64,000 nt of DNA from Pseudomonas bijieensis (GCF_013347965.1 NZ_CP048810.1:5641501-5705500), one strand, 5' to 3'. Positions 9,853 through 21,544 are shown, counted from the first letter of the stretch. A program made the numbers and translations. Notes: generated by a model from the letters alone, not told the origin.

Positions 9853-12702
9853 TCAAGCGTAGCTTTCGATCGACGGGCAGGCGCAGACCAGGTTGCGGTC
9901 GCCGAACACGTTGTCGACCCGGCCCACCGGCGGCCAGTATTTGCCATCGACCAACGACGCCACTGGGTACACCGCCTGTTCGCGGGTGTAAGGGTGGGGC
10001 CACTCGCCGACGATTTCCGCCGCAGTGTGCGGGGCGTTTTTCAGCGGGTTGTCGTCTTTGTCCAGGCTGCCGTTTTCCACCGCGCGGATTTCTTCGCGGA
10101 TGCAGATCATGGCCTCGCAGAAGCGGTCCAGTTCTTCCTTGGATTCGCTTTCGGTCGGCTCGATCATCAGCGTGCCGGCCACCGGGAACGACATGGTCGG
10201 GGCGTGGAAACCGAAGTCGATCAGGCGCTTGGCCACGTCATCGACGCTGATGCCGCTGCTGTCCTTGAGCGGGCGCAGGTCGAGGATGCATTCGTGGGCG
10301 ACCAGGCCGTTGCTGCCGGAGTAGAGCACCGGGTAATGCTCTTCCAGGCGTCGGGCGATGTAGTTGGCGTTGAGGATCGCCAGTTGCGAGGCGCGCTTGA
10401 GGCCCGCGCCGCCCATCATGCGGATGTACATCCAGGTGATCGGCAGGATGCTCGCGCTGCCGAACGGCGCCGCGCACACCGCGCCTTCCTTGCGCTCCAT
10501 GTTGGCATGGCCCGGCAGGAACGGTGCCAGGTGCGATTTGACGCCAATCGGGCCAACGCCCGGACCGCCACCGCCATGGGGGATGCAGAAGGTCTTGTGC
10601 AGGTTCAGGTGCGACACGTCGCCGCCGAACTTGCCCGGGGCGCAGAGGCCGACCATGGCGTTCATGTTGGCACCGTCGATGTACACCTGGCCGCCGTTGT
10701 CATGGATGATGCCGCAGATTTCGCGGATGCCTTCTTCGAACACACCGTGGGTGGACGGGTAGGTGATCATCAGCGCCGCGAGGTGTTCGCGGTGCTCGAT
10801 GGCCTTGGCCCGCAGGTCTTCGATGTCGACGTTGCCGCGGGCATCGCAGGCGGTCACGACCACGCGCATGCCGGCCATGTTGGCGGTGGCCGGGTTGGTG
10901 CCGTGGGCCGAGGACGGGATCAGGCAGATGTCGCGACGTTCTTCGCCACGGCTCTGGTGATAGGCGCGGATCGCCAGCAAACCGGCGTATTCGCCCTGGG
11001 AACCAGCGTTGGGCTGCAGCGACACCGCGTCATAGCCGGTGGCGGCGCAGAGCATGGCTTCCAGCTCGTCGGTCAGTTGCTGGTAGCCGGCGCTTTGCTC
11101 GGCTGGAGCGAACGGGTGCAGGGCGCCGAACTCGGCCCAGGTCACCGGGATCATTTCGCTGGCGGCGTTGAGTTTCATGGTGCAGGAACCCAGCGGGATC
11201 ATGGTGCGATCCAGGGCCAGGTCCTTGTCGGCGAGCTTGCGCAGGTAGCGCATCAGCTCGGTTTCGGAGTGGTAGCGATTGAACACCGGGTGGCTGAGGA
11301 TCGCCGACTGGCGCACCAGTTCGGCCGGGATGCAGCTTTGCACGCTGGAGGCCAGTGCGGCGAAGTCTGGCAGCGGCTTGCCGTCGGCCAACAGGTTCCA
11401 CAGCGCTTCGACGTCGGCCTGGCTGGTGGTCTCGTCCAGGGACAGGCCCAGGCGTTCAGCGTCTACTACGCGCAGGTTGATGCGTTGGGCGCGGGCCTTG
11501 TCGTGCAGGGCGGCGGTTTGCGCACCAGTGCGCAAGGTGAGGGTGTCGAAGAAGCTCACTTGCTCGACGCTCAGGCCCAGCGCGCCGAGGCCCTTGGCGA
11601 GGATCGCGGTCAGGTGATGGATGCGGTTGGCAATTTGCACCAGGCCCTTGGGACCGTGGTACACGGCGTACATGCTGGCGATGTTGGCCAGCAGCACCTG
11701 GGCGGTGCAGATGTTGCTCGTGGCTTTCTCGCGGCGGATGTGTTGCTCGCGGGTCTGCATCGCCAGGCGCAGGGCCGGCTTGCCGAAACGGTCCACGGAA
11801 ACACCGACCAGACGGCCCGGCATGTCGCGCTTGAAGGCGTCCTTGGTGGAGAAATACGCCGCGTGCGGGCCACCGAAGCCCAGTGGTACGCCGAAGCGCT
11901 GGGCGCTGCCGATGGCGACGTCGGCACCGAACTCACCGGGTGGGGTCAACAGGGTCAGGGCTAGCAGGTCAGCGGCAACGGCCACCAGGGCGTTGGCGGC
12001 GTGGAAGCGCTCGGTCAGTTCGCGGTAGTCGAACAGGTCGCCGTTACTGGCCGGGTACTGCAACAGTGCGCCGAAGAAACCGCTGACATCGCTCAGTTCG
12101 CGCTCATCGCCCACCACCACGTCGATGCCCAGGGGCTCGGCACGGGTGCGCAGCACGTCGAGGGTTTGCGGGTGGCTGTGTACGGAGGCGAAGAAGGCGT
12201 TGCTGCCCTTGTTCTTGCTCAGGCGCTTGCAGAAGGTCATGGCTTCGGCGGCGGCGGTGGCTTCGTCGAGCAAGGAAGCGTTGGCGATCGGCAGGCCAGT
12301 GAGGTCGCTGATCAGGGTCTGGAAGTTCAGCAGCGCTTCGAGACGGCCCTGGGAGATTTCCGGCTGATACGGCGTGTAGGCGGTGTACCAGGCCGGGTTT
12401 TCCAGCAGGTTGCGCAGGATCGGTGCCGGCGTGTGGCAGTTGTAGTAGCCCTGGCCGATGTAGGTCTTGAACAGTTGGTTCTTGGCGGCAATGGCTTTGA
12501 TCGAGGCCAGTGCATCGGCTTCACTCTGGCCGTCGCCCATGTCCAGTACGCTGGTGCCCTTGATGCTTTCCGGGATGACGCTGGCGCTCAGGGCTTCCAG
12601 GGAGTCGTAGCCCAGGCGCTCGAGCATGGCTTGCTCGTCGCTGGCACGCGGGCCGATGTGGCGGGCGATGAATTCGTTGGCGGTGCCGAGATTAACGGTC
12701 AT
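9853..12702 (-). CDS. gcvP: Glycine dehydrogenase (decarboxylating), P protein
   Basis: PLP enzyme that decarboxylates glycine and passes the aminomethyl group to lipoyl-GcvH. At 949 residues it is the full-length homodimeric P protein, with two related halves. The PLP lysine is in the [14 protein letters not shown] segment near residue 705, followed by the glycine-rich loop. The ATG at 12702 has a good ribosome site (TGAGGAG). It follows gcvH by 10 bp. A long open frame on the opposite strand is only a codon-bias shadow. Confidence 0.98.
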   Translation of the reverse strand: MTVNLGTANEFIARHIGPRASDEQAMLERLGYDSLEALSASVIPESIKGTSVLDMGDGQSEADALASIKAIAAKNQLFKTYIGQGYYNCHTPAPILRNLLENPAWYTAYTPYQPEISQGRLEALLNFQTLISDLTGLPIANASLLDEATAAAEAMTFCKRLSKNKGSNAFFASVHSHPQTLDVLRTRAEPLGIDVVVGDERELSDVSGFFGALLQYPASNGDLFDYRELTERFHAANALVAVAADLLALTLLTPPGEFGADVAIGSAQRFGVPLGFGGPHAAYFSTKDAFKRDMPGRLVGVSVDRFGKPALRLAMQTREQHIRREKATSNICTAQVLLANIASMYAVYHGPKGLVQIANRIHHLTAILAKGLGALGLSVEQVSFFDTLTLRTGAQTAALHDKARAQRINLRVVDAERLGLSLDETTSQADVEALWNLLADGKPLPDFAALASSVQSCIPAELVRQSAILSHPVFNRYHSETELMRYLRKLADKDLALDRTMIPLGSCTMKLNAASEMIPVTWAEFGALHPFAPAEQSAGYQQLTDELEAMLCAATGYDAVSLQPNAGSQGEYAGLLAIRAYHQSRGEERRDICLIPSSAHGTNPATANMAGMRVVVTACDARGNVDIEDLRAKAIEHREHLAALMITYPSTHGVFEEGIREICGIIHDNGGQVYIDGANMNAMVGLCAPGKFGGDVSHLNLHKTFCIPHGGGGPGVGPIGVKSHLAPFLPGHANMERKEGAVCAAPFGSASILPITWMYIRMMGGAGLKRASQLAILNANYIARRLEEHYPVLYSGSNGLVAHECILDLRPLKDSSGISVDDVAKRLIDFGFHAPTMSFPVAGTLMIEPTESESKEELDRFCEAMICIREEIRAVENGSLDKDDNPLKNAPHTAAEIVGEWPHPYTREQAVYPVASLVDGKYWPPVGRVDNVFGDRNLVCACPSIESYA

Positions 12703-12712
12703 GTTGCGCTCC

Positions 12713-13096
12713 TCAGGCTTCGGCGTTGGCTTTGATCAGACGGTCGTAGGCGTCCTGGTCCAGCAGTTGGCCAACTTGAGCGGGGTCGGCGGGCTTGAAG
12801 CGGAAAAACCAGCCTTCGCCCAGCGGATCTTCGTTGACCAGTTCCGGATTGCTTTCCAGGGCCGGGTTCACTTCGAGCACTTCACCGTCCAATGGCATGT
12901 AGACGCCGCTGGCCGCTTTCACCGATTCCACGGTGGAGGCCTCGGCACCCTTGTCGTAGCTTTGCAGTTCCGGTAACTGAACATAGACCACATCGCCCAA
13001 GGCGTTCTGCGCAAACGCGGTAATACCGACGGTAACGCTGCCGTCGGCTTCGGTGCGCAGCCATTCGTGATCTTCAGTGAAACGCAACTCGCTCAT
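12713..13096 (-). CDS. gcvH: Glycine cleavage system H protein
   Basis: Lipoyl carrier protein shuttling the aminomethyl group between P, T and L proteins; 127 residues. The lipoylated lysine is Lys60 in the ESVKAASG motif. I chose the ATG at 13096, which has a strong ribosome site (CAGGAG); the frame opens upstream at 13174 without conserved sequence. It is the first gene of the operon, about 80 bp downstream of a -24/-12 promoter. Confidence 0.97.
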   Translation of the reverse strand: MSELRFTEDHEWLRTEADGSVTVGITAFAQNALGDVVYVQLPELQSYDKGAEASTVESVKAASGVYMPLDGEVLEVNPALESNPELVNEDPLGEGWFFRFKPADPAQVGQLLDQDAYDRLIKANAEA

Positions 13097-13174
13097 GGAA
13101 ACTCCTGGGGCCAGATTCGTCTGGTGGACGCGAAGAAGGCACGGGACTTGGCCCGGCCGAATGGCAATACCCAT

Positions 13175-13190
13175 AGCAAGAATGCGGCCA
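13175..13190 (-). promoter_or_regulatory. Sigma-54 (-24/-12) promoter of the gcv operon
   Basis: On the minus strand the sequence is TGGCCGCATTCTTGCT, which matches the RpoN consensus TGGCACG-N4-TTGCW with both invariant dinucleotides (GG and GC). It lies about 80 bp upstream of the gcvH start and 65-180 bp downstream of the GcsR-like sites, a normal layout for an enhancer-binding protein. Confidence 0.8.
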
Positions 13191-13254
13191 ATGTTGCTAA
13201 TGGCTTATAGATCAATGAGTTGAGTCGTTTCGTTGAGGCCTGGATCGACTTGAC

Positions 13255-13272
13255 TGTAGCGAAATCGCTACA
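13255..13272 (-). promoter_or_regulatory. GcsR-like binding site, promoter-proximal
   Basis: TGTAGCG-AAAT-CGCTACA, a perfect 7-4-7 inverted repeat. The published GcsR motif of P. aeruginosa is TGTAACG-N4-CGTTCCG, repeated three times upstream of its gcv2 operon. This copy is the most symmetrical of the three here. Confidence 0.72.
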
Positions 13273-13335
13273 GCTGAGCGCCTGGAAAAAATCGTTGTGG
13301 GATCAAAGCCTTAGTTTGCGCTGTTTGGCAGCGGC

Positions 13336-13372
13336 TGTAGCGATATCGTTCCGCTGTAGCGCTTTCAGTACA
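13336..13372 (-). promoter_or_regulatory. Two adjacent GcsR-like binding sites
   Basis: TGTAGCG-ATAT-CGTTCCG (13336-13353) and TGTAGCG-CTTT-CAGTACA (13355-13372) stand one base apart, so their starts are 19 bp apart. The first matches the known GcsR motif at 13 of its 14 fixed positions. Confidence 0.75.
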
Positions 13373-13418
13373 GGTGGAGGTCGTTTTTGGCTCGGTTTCA
13401 AATATGCCGCTGGCCAAA

Positions 13419-13508
13419 TGTGGGAGCGAGCCTGCTCGCGATAGCGGTGTGTCAGTCAACATTGATGCTGGCTGATACTCCGCTATCGCGAGCGGGCTCG
13501 CTCCCACA
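13419..13508. repeat. Paired REP element, family B
   Basis: Inverted TGTGGGAGCGAGCCTGCTCG pair between the GcsR sites and the end of gcsR. Confidence 0.9.
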
Positions 13509-13526
13509 GGAATGTGGTGGGTGGGC

Positions 13527-15035
13527 TTATGGCTTGTTGGAAATGCCGTACTTGCGCAACCGATGGGCAATCGCAGTGTGGGAGGTTTGCAGGCGGCTGG
13601 CGAGTTGGCGGGTGGAGGGGTAGTTGACGTAGAGGCTTTCGAGCAGGTGCTTCTCGAAGCTTTCCACGGCCTGCTCCAGGCTTTCGACTTCCACATCGCC
13701 CTGGCGCGCCACGGAGGTGCCGGCAATGTCCAGGTCGCCGATATCCACCAGGCTGCTTTCGCAGATGGCGGCGGCGCGGAAGATCACGTTCTGCAATTGC
13801 CGCACGTTACCCGGCCAGCGGTTGCCCAGCAGCGCCGGGTAAGTGCCTGGGGCCAGGCGGCAGACCGGGCGCTGGATCTGCGCGCAGGCCTGTTGCATGA
13901 AGTAACGCGCCAGCAGCAGGATGTCCTGGCCGCGTTCACGCAGCGGCGGGACTTCGACATTGAGCACGTTCAGCCGATAGAACAAGTCCTCGCGAAACGA
14001 GCCTTCGCTGACCATTTTCTCCAGGTTGCGATGGGTGGCGCTGAGGATGCGCACGTTGACCTTGATCTCCCGGTCGCCGCCGACCCGACGGAAGCTGCCA
14101 TCGTTCAGGAAGCGCAGCAGCTTGGCTTGCAGGTACGGCGACATCTCGCCGATTTCATCGAGAAACACCGTGCCCTGGTTCGCCAGCTCCATCAGCCCTG
14201 GCTTGCCGCCCCGTTGTGCGCCGGTGAAGGCGCCGGGGGCGTAGCCGAACAGTTCACTTTCGGCCAGGTTCTCCGGCAACGCCGCGCAGTTCAGGGCCAG
14301 GAACGGCGCGCTGTGACGGGCGCTGATGGCGTGGCAGGCCCGGGCCACCAGTTCCTTGCCAGTGCCGGTCTCGCCCTGGATCAGCAGCGGTGCATCCAGG
14401 GCCGCGACCCGCTGGGCCCGGGTCTTGAGGGTACGGATCGCCGGAGATTCGCCCAACAGCGCGTCGAAGCCCTCGGCGTGGTCGTGGTGCAGCGCCGACA
14501 GGCGTTCGCCGATGCGGTTCGGCTGATAAAGCGTCAGCAAAGCGCCAGCGTCGGTGATGGGCGTGGCATCGAGCAGCAAGGTCTGGCCGTTGAGGGTGAC
14601 CTCCCGCAACGGCAGGCGGAAGCCGTTCTCCAGCAGGGCGCCGAGCAATGCCTCGTCACTGAACAGCTCGGCGACGCTTTCCCCGGCTGGTTCGCGGCCG
14701 TACAGGGCGATCAGCGCCGGGTTGGCCAGCAACACCTTGCCCACGCTGTCCAGGGCCAGCACCGGGTCGGTCATGGCGGCGAGCAAGGCATCGAGCTGCA
14801 AGTGCCGACGCTGGCCCGGCAGGATGTCCACCACGGTGACCGCCTGCACGCCTTGCACGCTGAACAGCGCCTCGCGCAGTTCGTCGAGCACTTGCGGGCT
14901 GAGGGTCGGGGCGTCGATGTAGACGTTGGGTGGCACCATCTCCACCGCATCCAGATTGAGATTGCGCCCACCGAGCAGGGCCAGGACTTCCTGGGTGATG
15001 CCGACGCGGTCGATGAAACTGACGTGGATACGCAT
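13527..15035 (-). CDS. gcsR: Sigma-54-dependent regulator GcsR (TyrR/PhhR family)
   Basis: Enhancer-binding protein predicted to sense glycine and switch on the adjacent gcv operon. Its 502 residues read as an ACT domain (about 1-75), a PAS-like region (80-185), an AAA+ domain (200-430) with Walker A GETGTGKE and an intact GAFTGA loop for sigma-54 contact, and a Fis-type helix-turn-helix at the C-terminus. No receiver domain is present, as in TyrR and PhhR. I prefer GcsR to PhhR because gcvH lies next door and matching sites lie between them. The genes run in the same direction, with the regulator upstream. Confidence 0.9.
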   Translation of the reverse strand: MRIHVSFIDRVGITQEVLALLGGRNLNLDAVEMVPPNVYIDAPTLSPQVLDELREALFSVQGVQAVTVVDILPGQRRHLQLDALLAAMTDPVLALDSVGKVLLANPALIALYGREPAGESVAELFSDEALLGALLENGFRLPLREVTLNGQTLLLDATPITDAGALLTLYQPNRIGERLSALHHDHAEGFDALLGESPAIRTLKTRAQRVAALDAPLLIQGETGTGKELVARACHAISARHSAPFLALNCAALPENLAESELFGYAPGAFTGAQRGGKPGLMELANQGTVFLDEIGEMSPYLQAKLLRFLNDGSFRRVGGDREIKVNVRILSATHRNLEKMVSEGSFREDLFYRLNVLNVEVPPLRERGQDILLLARYFMQQACAQIQRPVCRLAPGTYPALLGNRWPGNVRQLQNVIFRAAAICESSLVDIGDLDIAGTSVARQGDVEVESLEQAVESFEKHLLESLYVNYPSTRQLASRLQTSHTAIAHRLRKYGISNKP

Positions 15036-15139
15036 GGGGCGGTTTTGGGTTCTGGGATGCGGAGGGTGGCAAGTATGCCTTGGGGCGGGCTATTGGTGAA
15101 ATCCTGGCGCAAAGCTTGAGGCCATAACAGATTCCCTGA

Positions 15140-15228
15140 TGTGGGAGCGAGCCTGCTCGCGATAGCGGAGGTTCGGTCACCTTTTTATTGATTGAGACAC
15201 CGCTATCGCGAGCAGGCTCGCTCCCACA
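15140..15228. repeat. Paired REP element, family B
   Basis: Inverted pair between the LysR-type gene end and the gcsR start. Because of the frameshift in the LysR-type gene, the raw reading frame runs through this element into gcsR in a false frame. Confidence 0.9.
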
Positions 15229-15251
15229 GGGGGCATTGTGGCAAATATCGG

Positions 15252-16158
15252 TTACAACCCCACATCCCACTCCGGCGTCTCGGGAAACTTCAGCACCAAA
15301 AAAATCCAGCAGGCTACGCAGCGCCGAGGGCATGTGCTTGCGTGACGCATACACCGCGTACATGTTCATCCGACGGGGTTCGGCGTGGGCCAGCAGGCGG
15401 ATCAGTTCACCGTTCTTGATGTGGGCGCCGGCCTGATAGCTGGGCAGCATCGCCACGCCGGCACCGGCCATGGTGGCCCGCAGCAGCGTGCTGGCCTCGT
15501 TGGCGCTGATGTTGCCCTGCACCGGCACCGAAACCTGCTCGCCGTCCTGCTCGAAATGCCACAGGCTCTTGCCAACGTAGGAATGAGTCAGGCAGTTGTG
15601 CCGGCTCAACTCCTCGACCCGCTGCGGTGCAGGGTGGTCGCGCAGGTAACCGGGCGAGGCACAGATCACCGAACGGCAGACCGTGAGGCGGCGGGCGATC
15701 AGGTTCGGGTCCAGGTCGTTGCTCATGCGGATCGCCAGGTCGATGCGCTCGTCCACCAGGTTCACGGTGCGGTCGAGCATCTGCAGGTCGACGCTCACCC
15801 CAGGGTAGCGCTTGACGTATTCGGCCATGGCACTGGCCAGTTGGGCCTGGCCGAACGAGGTGCTGGCACTGATGCGCAGCATGCCTCGTGGCGCGTCGTC
15901 CGGGGTGCTGACCGCCGCTTGCATGTCACCGCACAGCTCCAGCATCTGTCGGCAACGTGGCAGGGTTTCCAGGCCGGCGGCGGTCAGGCTCAGCTTGCGG
16001 GTGGTGCGGTGCATCAGCCGGGCGCCGACCCAGTCTTCCAGCTCCGCCAGGTACCGCGATACCACCGGCCGCGACAGGTCCAGGTGGTCAGCGGCCGCCG
16101 ACTGGCTGCCCAGGTCCACCACCGTGACGAATACCCGCATTGCTTGTAGACGATCCAT
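15252..16158 (-). CDS. LysR-family transcriptional regulator (one-base frameshift near the end)
   Basis: DNA-binding regulator with an N-terminal winged helix (about 1-60) and a periplasmic-binding-like effector domain. The raw frame never stops in the normal place and runs 500 codons. A run of seven A at 15298-15304 (seven T in the coding strand) explains this: with six, the protein ends LLDFLVLKFPETPEWDVGL and stops at 15252, giving about 302 residues as usual for the family. It is divergent from the MBL-fold gene at 16270 and probably regulates it. The target is not known. Confidence 0.88.
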
Positions 16159-16269
16159 GATTTGCCCGATTTCAGAAACAAACTATGTTGGATCATCGCA
16201 TTTTTCGAAATGAACCGGGTCACTAAGCTCCGTCTCATGCCCTTCCGGGCTTTGGACAATGGAGCAAGC

Positions 16270-17149
16270 ATGACCGTATTCACCCCATTCAAGCACCTGC
16301 TGCTGGCGACTGCATCGATGGCATTCGCTGCCCACAGCTGGGCAGCCGGCTTGACGCTGGATGTCTACAACCCTGGCGCGGCGGCGATCTTCCCAGTGAC
16401 CTCGGTACTGGTCAGCGGTGAGAAAGAAGCGATCCTGGTGGATGCCCAGTTCGGCAAGTCCCAGGCGGCCCAAGTCGTGGAAAAAATTCGCGCCAGTGGT
16501 AAACGACTGACCACTATCTACATCAGCCACGGCGATCCAGACTACTATTTTGGTCTGGAAACCCTCACCGCCGCGTTCCCTGAGGCCAAGGTGCTGGCGT
16601 CCGCGCCGACCGTCGAGCACATCAAGCAAACCGTCGACGGCAAGCTGAAATATTGGGGGCCGATCCTGAAGGCCGATGCACCGGCCAAGGCTGTCGTGCC
16701 ACAGGTACTCAAGGGCGACAGCCTCACCCTGGAAGGCCAGCGCTTGCAGATCGTCGGCCTCGATGGCCCGCAGCCGGACCGCAGTTTCGTGTGGATTCCA
16801 TCGATCAAGGCGGTGGTTGGCGGCGTGGTGGTGGCCGAGAACATTCATGTCTGGATGGCCGACACCCAGACGCCACAGTCCCATAAGGATTGGCTGACGA
16901 CGCTGGCAGGCATTGAAAAGCTGCAACCGGACACTGTGATCCCCGGCCATTACCTGGGTGAAAGTGCCCGGTCCCTGTCCCCGGTGAGATTCACCGCCGA
17001 TTACATCAAGGCCTTCGACGAAGAATCCGCCAAGGCCAAGGATTCCGCAGCGCTGATCACTGCTATGAAACTACGCTATCCGGACTTGGGTGAAGACAGC
17101 TCCCCTGGCGCTCAGTGCCAAGGTGGCGAAGGGGGAGATGAAGTGGTGA
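16270..17149 (+). CDS. MBL-fold (beta-lactamase-like) exported hydrolase (one-base frameshift near the end)
   Basis: Predicted periplasmic protein: a signal peptide to about residue 26 (ending AHSWA), then a metallo-beta-lactamase-like fold. The zinc motif is degenerate: HGDPDYY stands where HxHxDH is expected, while a later VIPGHYLGE His is kept. The raw frame runs into the REP element. With three instead of four C at 17102-17105 it ends ALSAKVAKGEMKW and stops at 17149. I chose the ATG at 16270; a frame-open ATG at 16162 lies in the LysR-type gene's promoter. The substrate cannot be named. Confidence 0.82.
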
Positions 17150-17162
17150 GACCTAACACCGT

Positions 17163-17297
17163 TGTGGCGAGGGGATTTATCCCCGCTGGGTTGCGAAGCA
17201 GCCCCAAAAAAGGCTGACCGGGCTACATCAGGTCTATCGCATATGACGCATTGGGACTGCTTCGCAGTCCAGCGGGGATAAATCCCCCCTCGCCACA
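17163..17297. repeat. Paired REP element, family A
   Basis: Inverted GTGGCGAGGGGATTTATCC pair. The right arm has extra C bases (AATCCCCCCTCGCC), again a homopolymer difference. Confidence 0.9.
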
Positions 17298-17338
17298 AGA
17301 GCATGCATTTCAAACATCGCTAACCAATGGAGAACATC

Positions 17339-17953
17339 ATGAGCAAAATCGCAATCATCGGCGCCACCGGGCGGGCCGGTAGCCAACTGTTGGAAGAGGC
17401 CCTGCGCCGTGGCCACAGCGTGACAGCCATCGCTCGCAATACCGCGAAAATCGGCGAAAGGGCCGGGGTGGTCAGCAAGCAACTGGACGTATTGGACAGC
17501 GAGGCGTTGATCGCGGCCATCGATGGGCATGATGTGGTGATCAGTGCCGCTCACTTTGCCAGCGTACCGGCCGACAAGCTCATCGCGCCGGTGAAGGCCG
17601 CCGGGGTCAAGCGTTTGCTGGTGGTCGGCGGGGCCGGCTCGTTGCTGCTGCCGGACGGCACTCGTGTGATCGACAGCGATGGCTTCCCGGAAGAATACCT
17701 GGCAGAAGCCAGCGCCGGTGCGTTGTTCCTGGATGTACTGCGCCAGGAACAGGATCTGGATTGGACCTTTCTTTCGCCTTCGGCGGAATTCGTCGAAACC
17801 GCACGCACCGGCCAATTCCGCCTCGGCAAGGACCACCTGCTGTTCGACGATGCCGGGCGCAGCTGGATCAGCTTTGCCGACTACGCCATTGCGATGATCG
17901 ATGAAGTGGAAACGCCACAGTTTTCGCGCACGCGGTTTACTGTCGGTTATTGA
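17339..17953 (+). CDS. NAD(P)-binding Rossmann-fold protein (NmrA/YhfK-like)
   Basis: A 204-residue atypical short-chain dehydrogenase-like protein. The dinucleotide motif GATGRAGSQLLEEA is at the very N-terminus, followed by the usual alternation of strands and helices and the VVGGAGSLLL strand near residue 100. Such proteins act as NAD(P)-dependent reductases or redox sensors; the substrate is unknown. The ATG at 17339 has the better ribosome site (ATGGAG); an ATG four codons upstream is also open. It stands alone, convergent with glpM. Confidence 0.85.
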   Translation: MSKIAIIGATGRAGSQLLEEALRRGHSVTAIARNTAKIGERAGVVSKQLDVLDSEALIAAIDGHDVVISAAHFASVPADKLIAPVKAAGVKRLLVVGGAGSLLLPDGTRVIDSDGFPEEYLAEASAGALFLDVLRQEQDLDWTFLSPSAEFVETARTGQFRLGKDHLLFDDAGRSWISFADYAIAMIDEVETPQFSRTRFTVGY

Positions 17954-17963
17954 GCCACAGGCA

Positions 17964-18302
17964 TCAGCCGTGAACCCGCACCCAAACGGTGACCAGCACT
18001 GTCGCCGCCATCAGCCAGGCGACGGCGGCGACGGCCAATGAGGCTTCGAGGCGCATGCGGTCGACCATCACGTACAGCGTTGCGAGATAGACGAAATACG
18101 GAATGATCGACCACATGCCGAACACAATGGTGGTCTTCAGGTCGTCCACCGAGCGGCCCTTGCCGACGATGTAGTGGGCGATCAGGGCAAAGGTCGGGAA
18201 CAGCGGCACCAGCCCGGCGATGTAATAGTTCCTGGTCTTGGCCAGCATCGCCAGAATGACCACCACGGCTGCGCCCAGCGCCGCCTTGAAAATCAGGTCC
18301 AC
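17964..18302 (-). CDS. glpM: GlpM family membrane protein
   Basis: A 112-residue inner-membrane protein with four hydrophobic segments. It matches the GlpM family, first found in P. aeruginosa next to glpD and needed there for normal alginate production. The start codon is GTG at 18302. Here it is separated from glpD by the aat/aau genes, so the PAO1 neighbourhood has been split. It follows aauR on the same strand with a 15-bp gap. Confidence 0.85.
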   Translation of the reverse strand: MDLIFKAALGAAVVVILAMLAKTRNYYIAGLVPLFPTFALIAHYIVGKGRSVDDLKTTIVFGMWSIIPYFVYLATLYVMVDRMRLEASLAVAAVAWLMAATVLVTVWVRVHG

Positions 18303-18317
18303 ACGTTCACCGTTAGG

Positions 18318-19642
<1,325 letters not shown>

Positions 19643-19646
<4 letters not shown>

Positions 19647-21544
19647 AGCGGCTCGGCAGGTGAAAGGCTTACCAACGGTAAACTGAGGACAAATGTGGTG
19701 CCACGTTCAAGCGGATACTCGACGCCCAGGTGCCCGCCAGCAGCGGCGGCCAGGCTCGCCGAGAGCGTCAGGCCCAGGCCCAGCCCCTGTTCGCCAGGTT
19801 TGGTGGTGAAGAACGGTTCGAACAAATGCTTGCGGGCCTCTGGATCGATGCCGTGGCCATTGTCCCGCACCCGCAGGCGATATTTGCCATCGGCGGCCTG
19901 GCCTTCGAGCCACAGTTTCGGCTCGGGTTGCGTCTGCATGGCGTCCAGGGCATTGCCGATCAGGTTCACCAGGATCTGCTCCAGGCGGGTCTGGTCGATT
20001 TGCAATTGGACGTCATCGAAGCCGCTGTGGATTTGGATGTCCAGGCTTTCCAGGCGCCCGCCCAGCAGTTGCAGCGCCGCCTCGACGGCCTTGCCCAGGC
20101 TCGCCCGGCCCTGGTCATCGCCGCGCCGGGCGAAGGCGCGCAGGCTGGCGGTGATCCGGCCCATGCGGTCGATCAAATCGTTGATGGTATTGAGGTTGGT
20201 GCTGGCGATGTCCAACTGACCGCGCTCCAGGAAGCGCACGGTATTGCCGGACAAGGTGCGCAGCGCCGCCAGCGGCTGGTTGAGTTCATGGGCAATGCTG
20301 GTGGACATCTGGCCGATGGCCGCCAGTTTGCCGGCCTGGACCAGTTCGTCCTGGGCTCGGCGCAATGTCTCTTCGGCCTGGCGCCGCTCGCGGATCTGGC
20401 CCTTGAGTCGTTCGTTGCTGGCACGCAGGTCGGTGGTGCGTTCGGTAATCCGACGTTCGAGCTGGTTGTTGGCTTCCTGCAAGGCTTCCCGGGCGGCGAG
20501 CCGGGTTGCGATGACCTTGCGCCGTTCATTCCAGGCGATCAGCAAGAACGCCACCAGGGCGAACGCCACGGCCACCAGGATGCCTTGATTGATCGCCTGG
20601 CGCCGCAGGTCTTCGAGAGGCGTGAGCAGAGTGAAATTCCACGGGGTATCGCTCAAGGGCCGGGTCTGCGACAAATAGCTGATGGCGCGCTCGTCGGACA
20701 CCAGTTCGCTGTTGGCGGGGAAGGTCAGCTTCTCCATGCCTTCGGCCAGGCGTTCCCGGGCCAGGGGCACCAGTTCATTGAGCGGAAACCAGTAATATTG
20801 CAGGCTTCGGGCCAGGCGTTCCTTGGTGTCGTCGCTCAGCGGGCGTACCGACTTGAGCCGTCGCGCCGGGTCGCTGGACAGGATGATGATGCCGTTCTCA
20901 TCACTGACGAAGGCCTCCAGCCGTGCTCGTTGCCAGCGCTCTTCCATGGCTTCGAGGCGCACCTTGACCACGGCTACGCCGATGATCTTGCCTTGTTGTT
21001 CCAGGCCATGGGCCAGGTAATAGCCGGGTTCGCCATTGGTGCTGCCGATGCCGTAGAACCGCCCCGGCTGGCCGCGTACGGCGTTCTGGAAATAGGCGCG
21101 AAACGACAGGTCCTCGCCCAGGTAACTGTCGACGTCGCGCCAGTTGCTGGTGGCCATCACCCGGCCGGTGGTGTCCATCACGTAGATAGCTCGGCTGCGG
21201 CTGCGGCGGTTCAGGCCTTCGAGGTATTCGTTGACGGTCTTGCGATGTTCGGGCGTAGGGTCGTCGAGCAGTTGCGAGACGCTCGATTCAAGCTCCAGCA
21301 GGCTGGGCAGGTAGGTGTACTTGCTGATCTCGCTCTCGACCGCACGGGCGTGCAGCTCCAACTGGCGCTCGCCATTCTCGGCGAGGCCACGTACGCCATA
21401 GTGTTCGCTGATCCAGAAGCCGAGGTAACCCAGGCCGATCATCAGTGCAATGACCAGGGGCGGCAGGAACAGATGGCGAATCAGGCGGGGTTTCACGGCG
21501 AGTGATGGCGGCGCGGCGCGATAGAGGGTGGGGTCGCATTTCAT
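19643..21544 (-). CDS. aauS: Sensor histidine kinase AauS (DctB type)
   Basis: Membrane sensor for glutamate and aspartate. It has about 633 residues: a membrane helix (about 28-47), a periplasmic Cache-like domain up to about residue 300, a second membrane helix (AFALVAFLLIAW), a coiled coil, a phospho-acceptor His in SIAHELNQPLAAL, and an ATPase domain with N (NLIGNALDAM), G1 (DNGHGI) and G2 (GLGLGL) boxes. The ATG at 21544 is preferred over the GTG at 21547. It is co-translated with aauR. In PAO1, ansB and ggt lie between this pair and aatP; here only a REP pair does. Confidence 0.9.

Noticed and set aside
9691..11964. 757-codon open frame on the plus strand opposite gcvP
   Set aside because: gcvP is certain on the other strand. 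High GC at third positions keeps the opposite frame open; the translation is low in complexity and has no known domain.
14656..15251. C-terminal 190 residues of the long LysR-type frame
   Set aside because: They arise from a shifted frame that reads through a REP pair and gcsR. The natural stop at 15252 appears once one base of the A-run is removed.
19730..21505. 591-codon open frame opposite aauS
   Set aside because: Same kind of shadow. aauS has all kinase motifs on the minus strand, while the plus-strand product has none.
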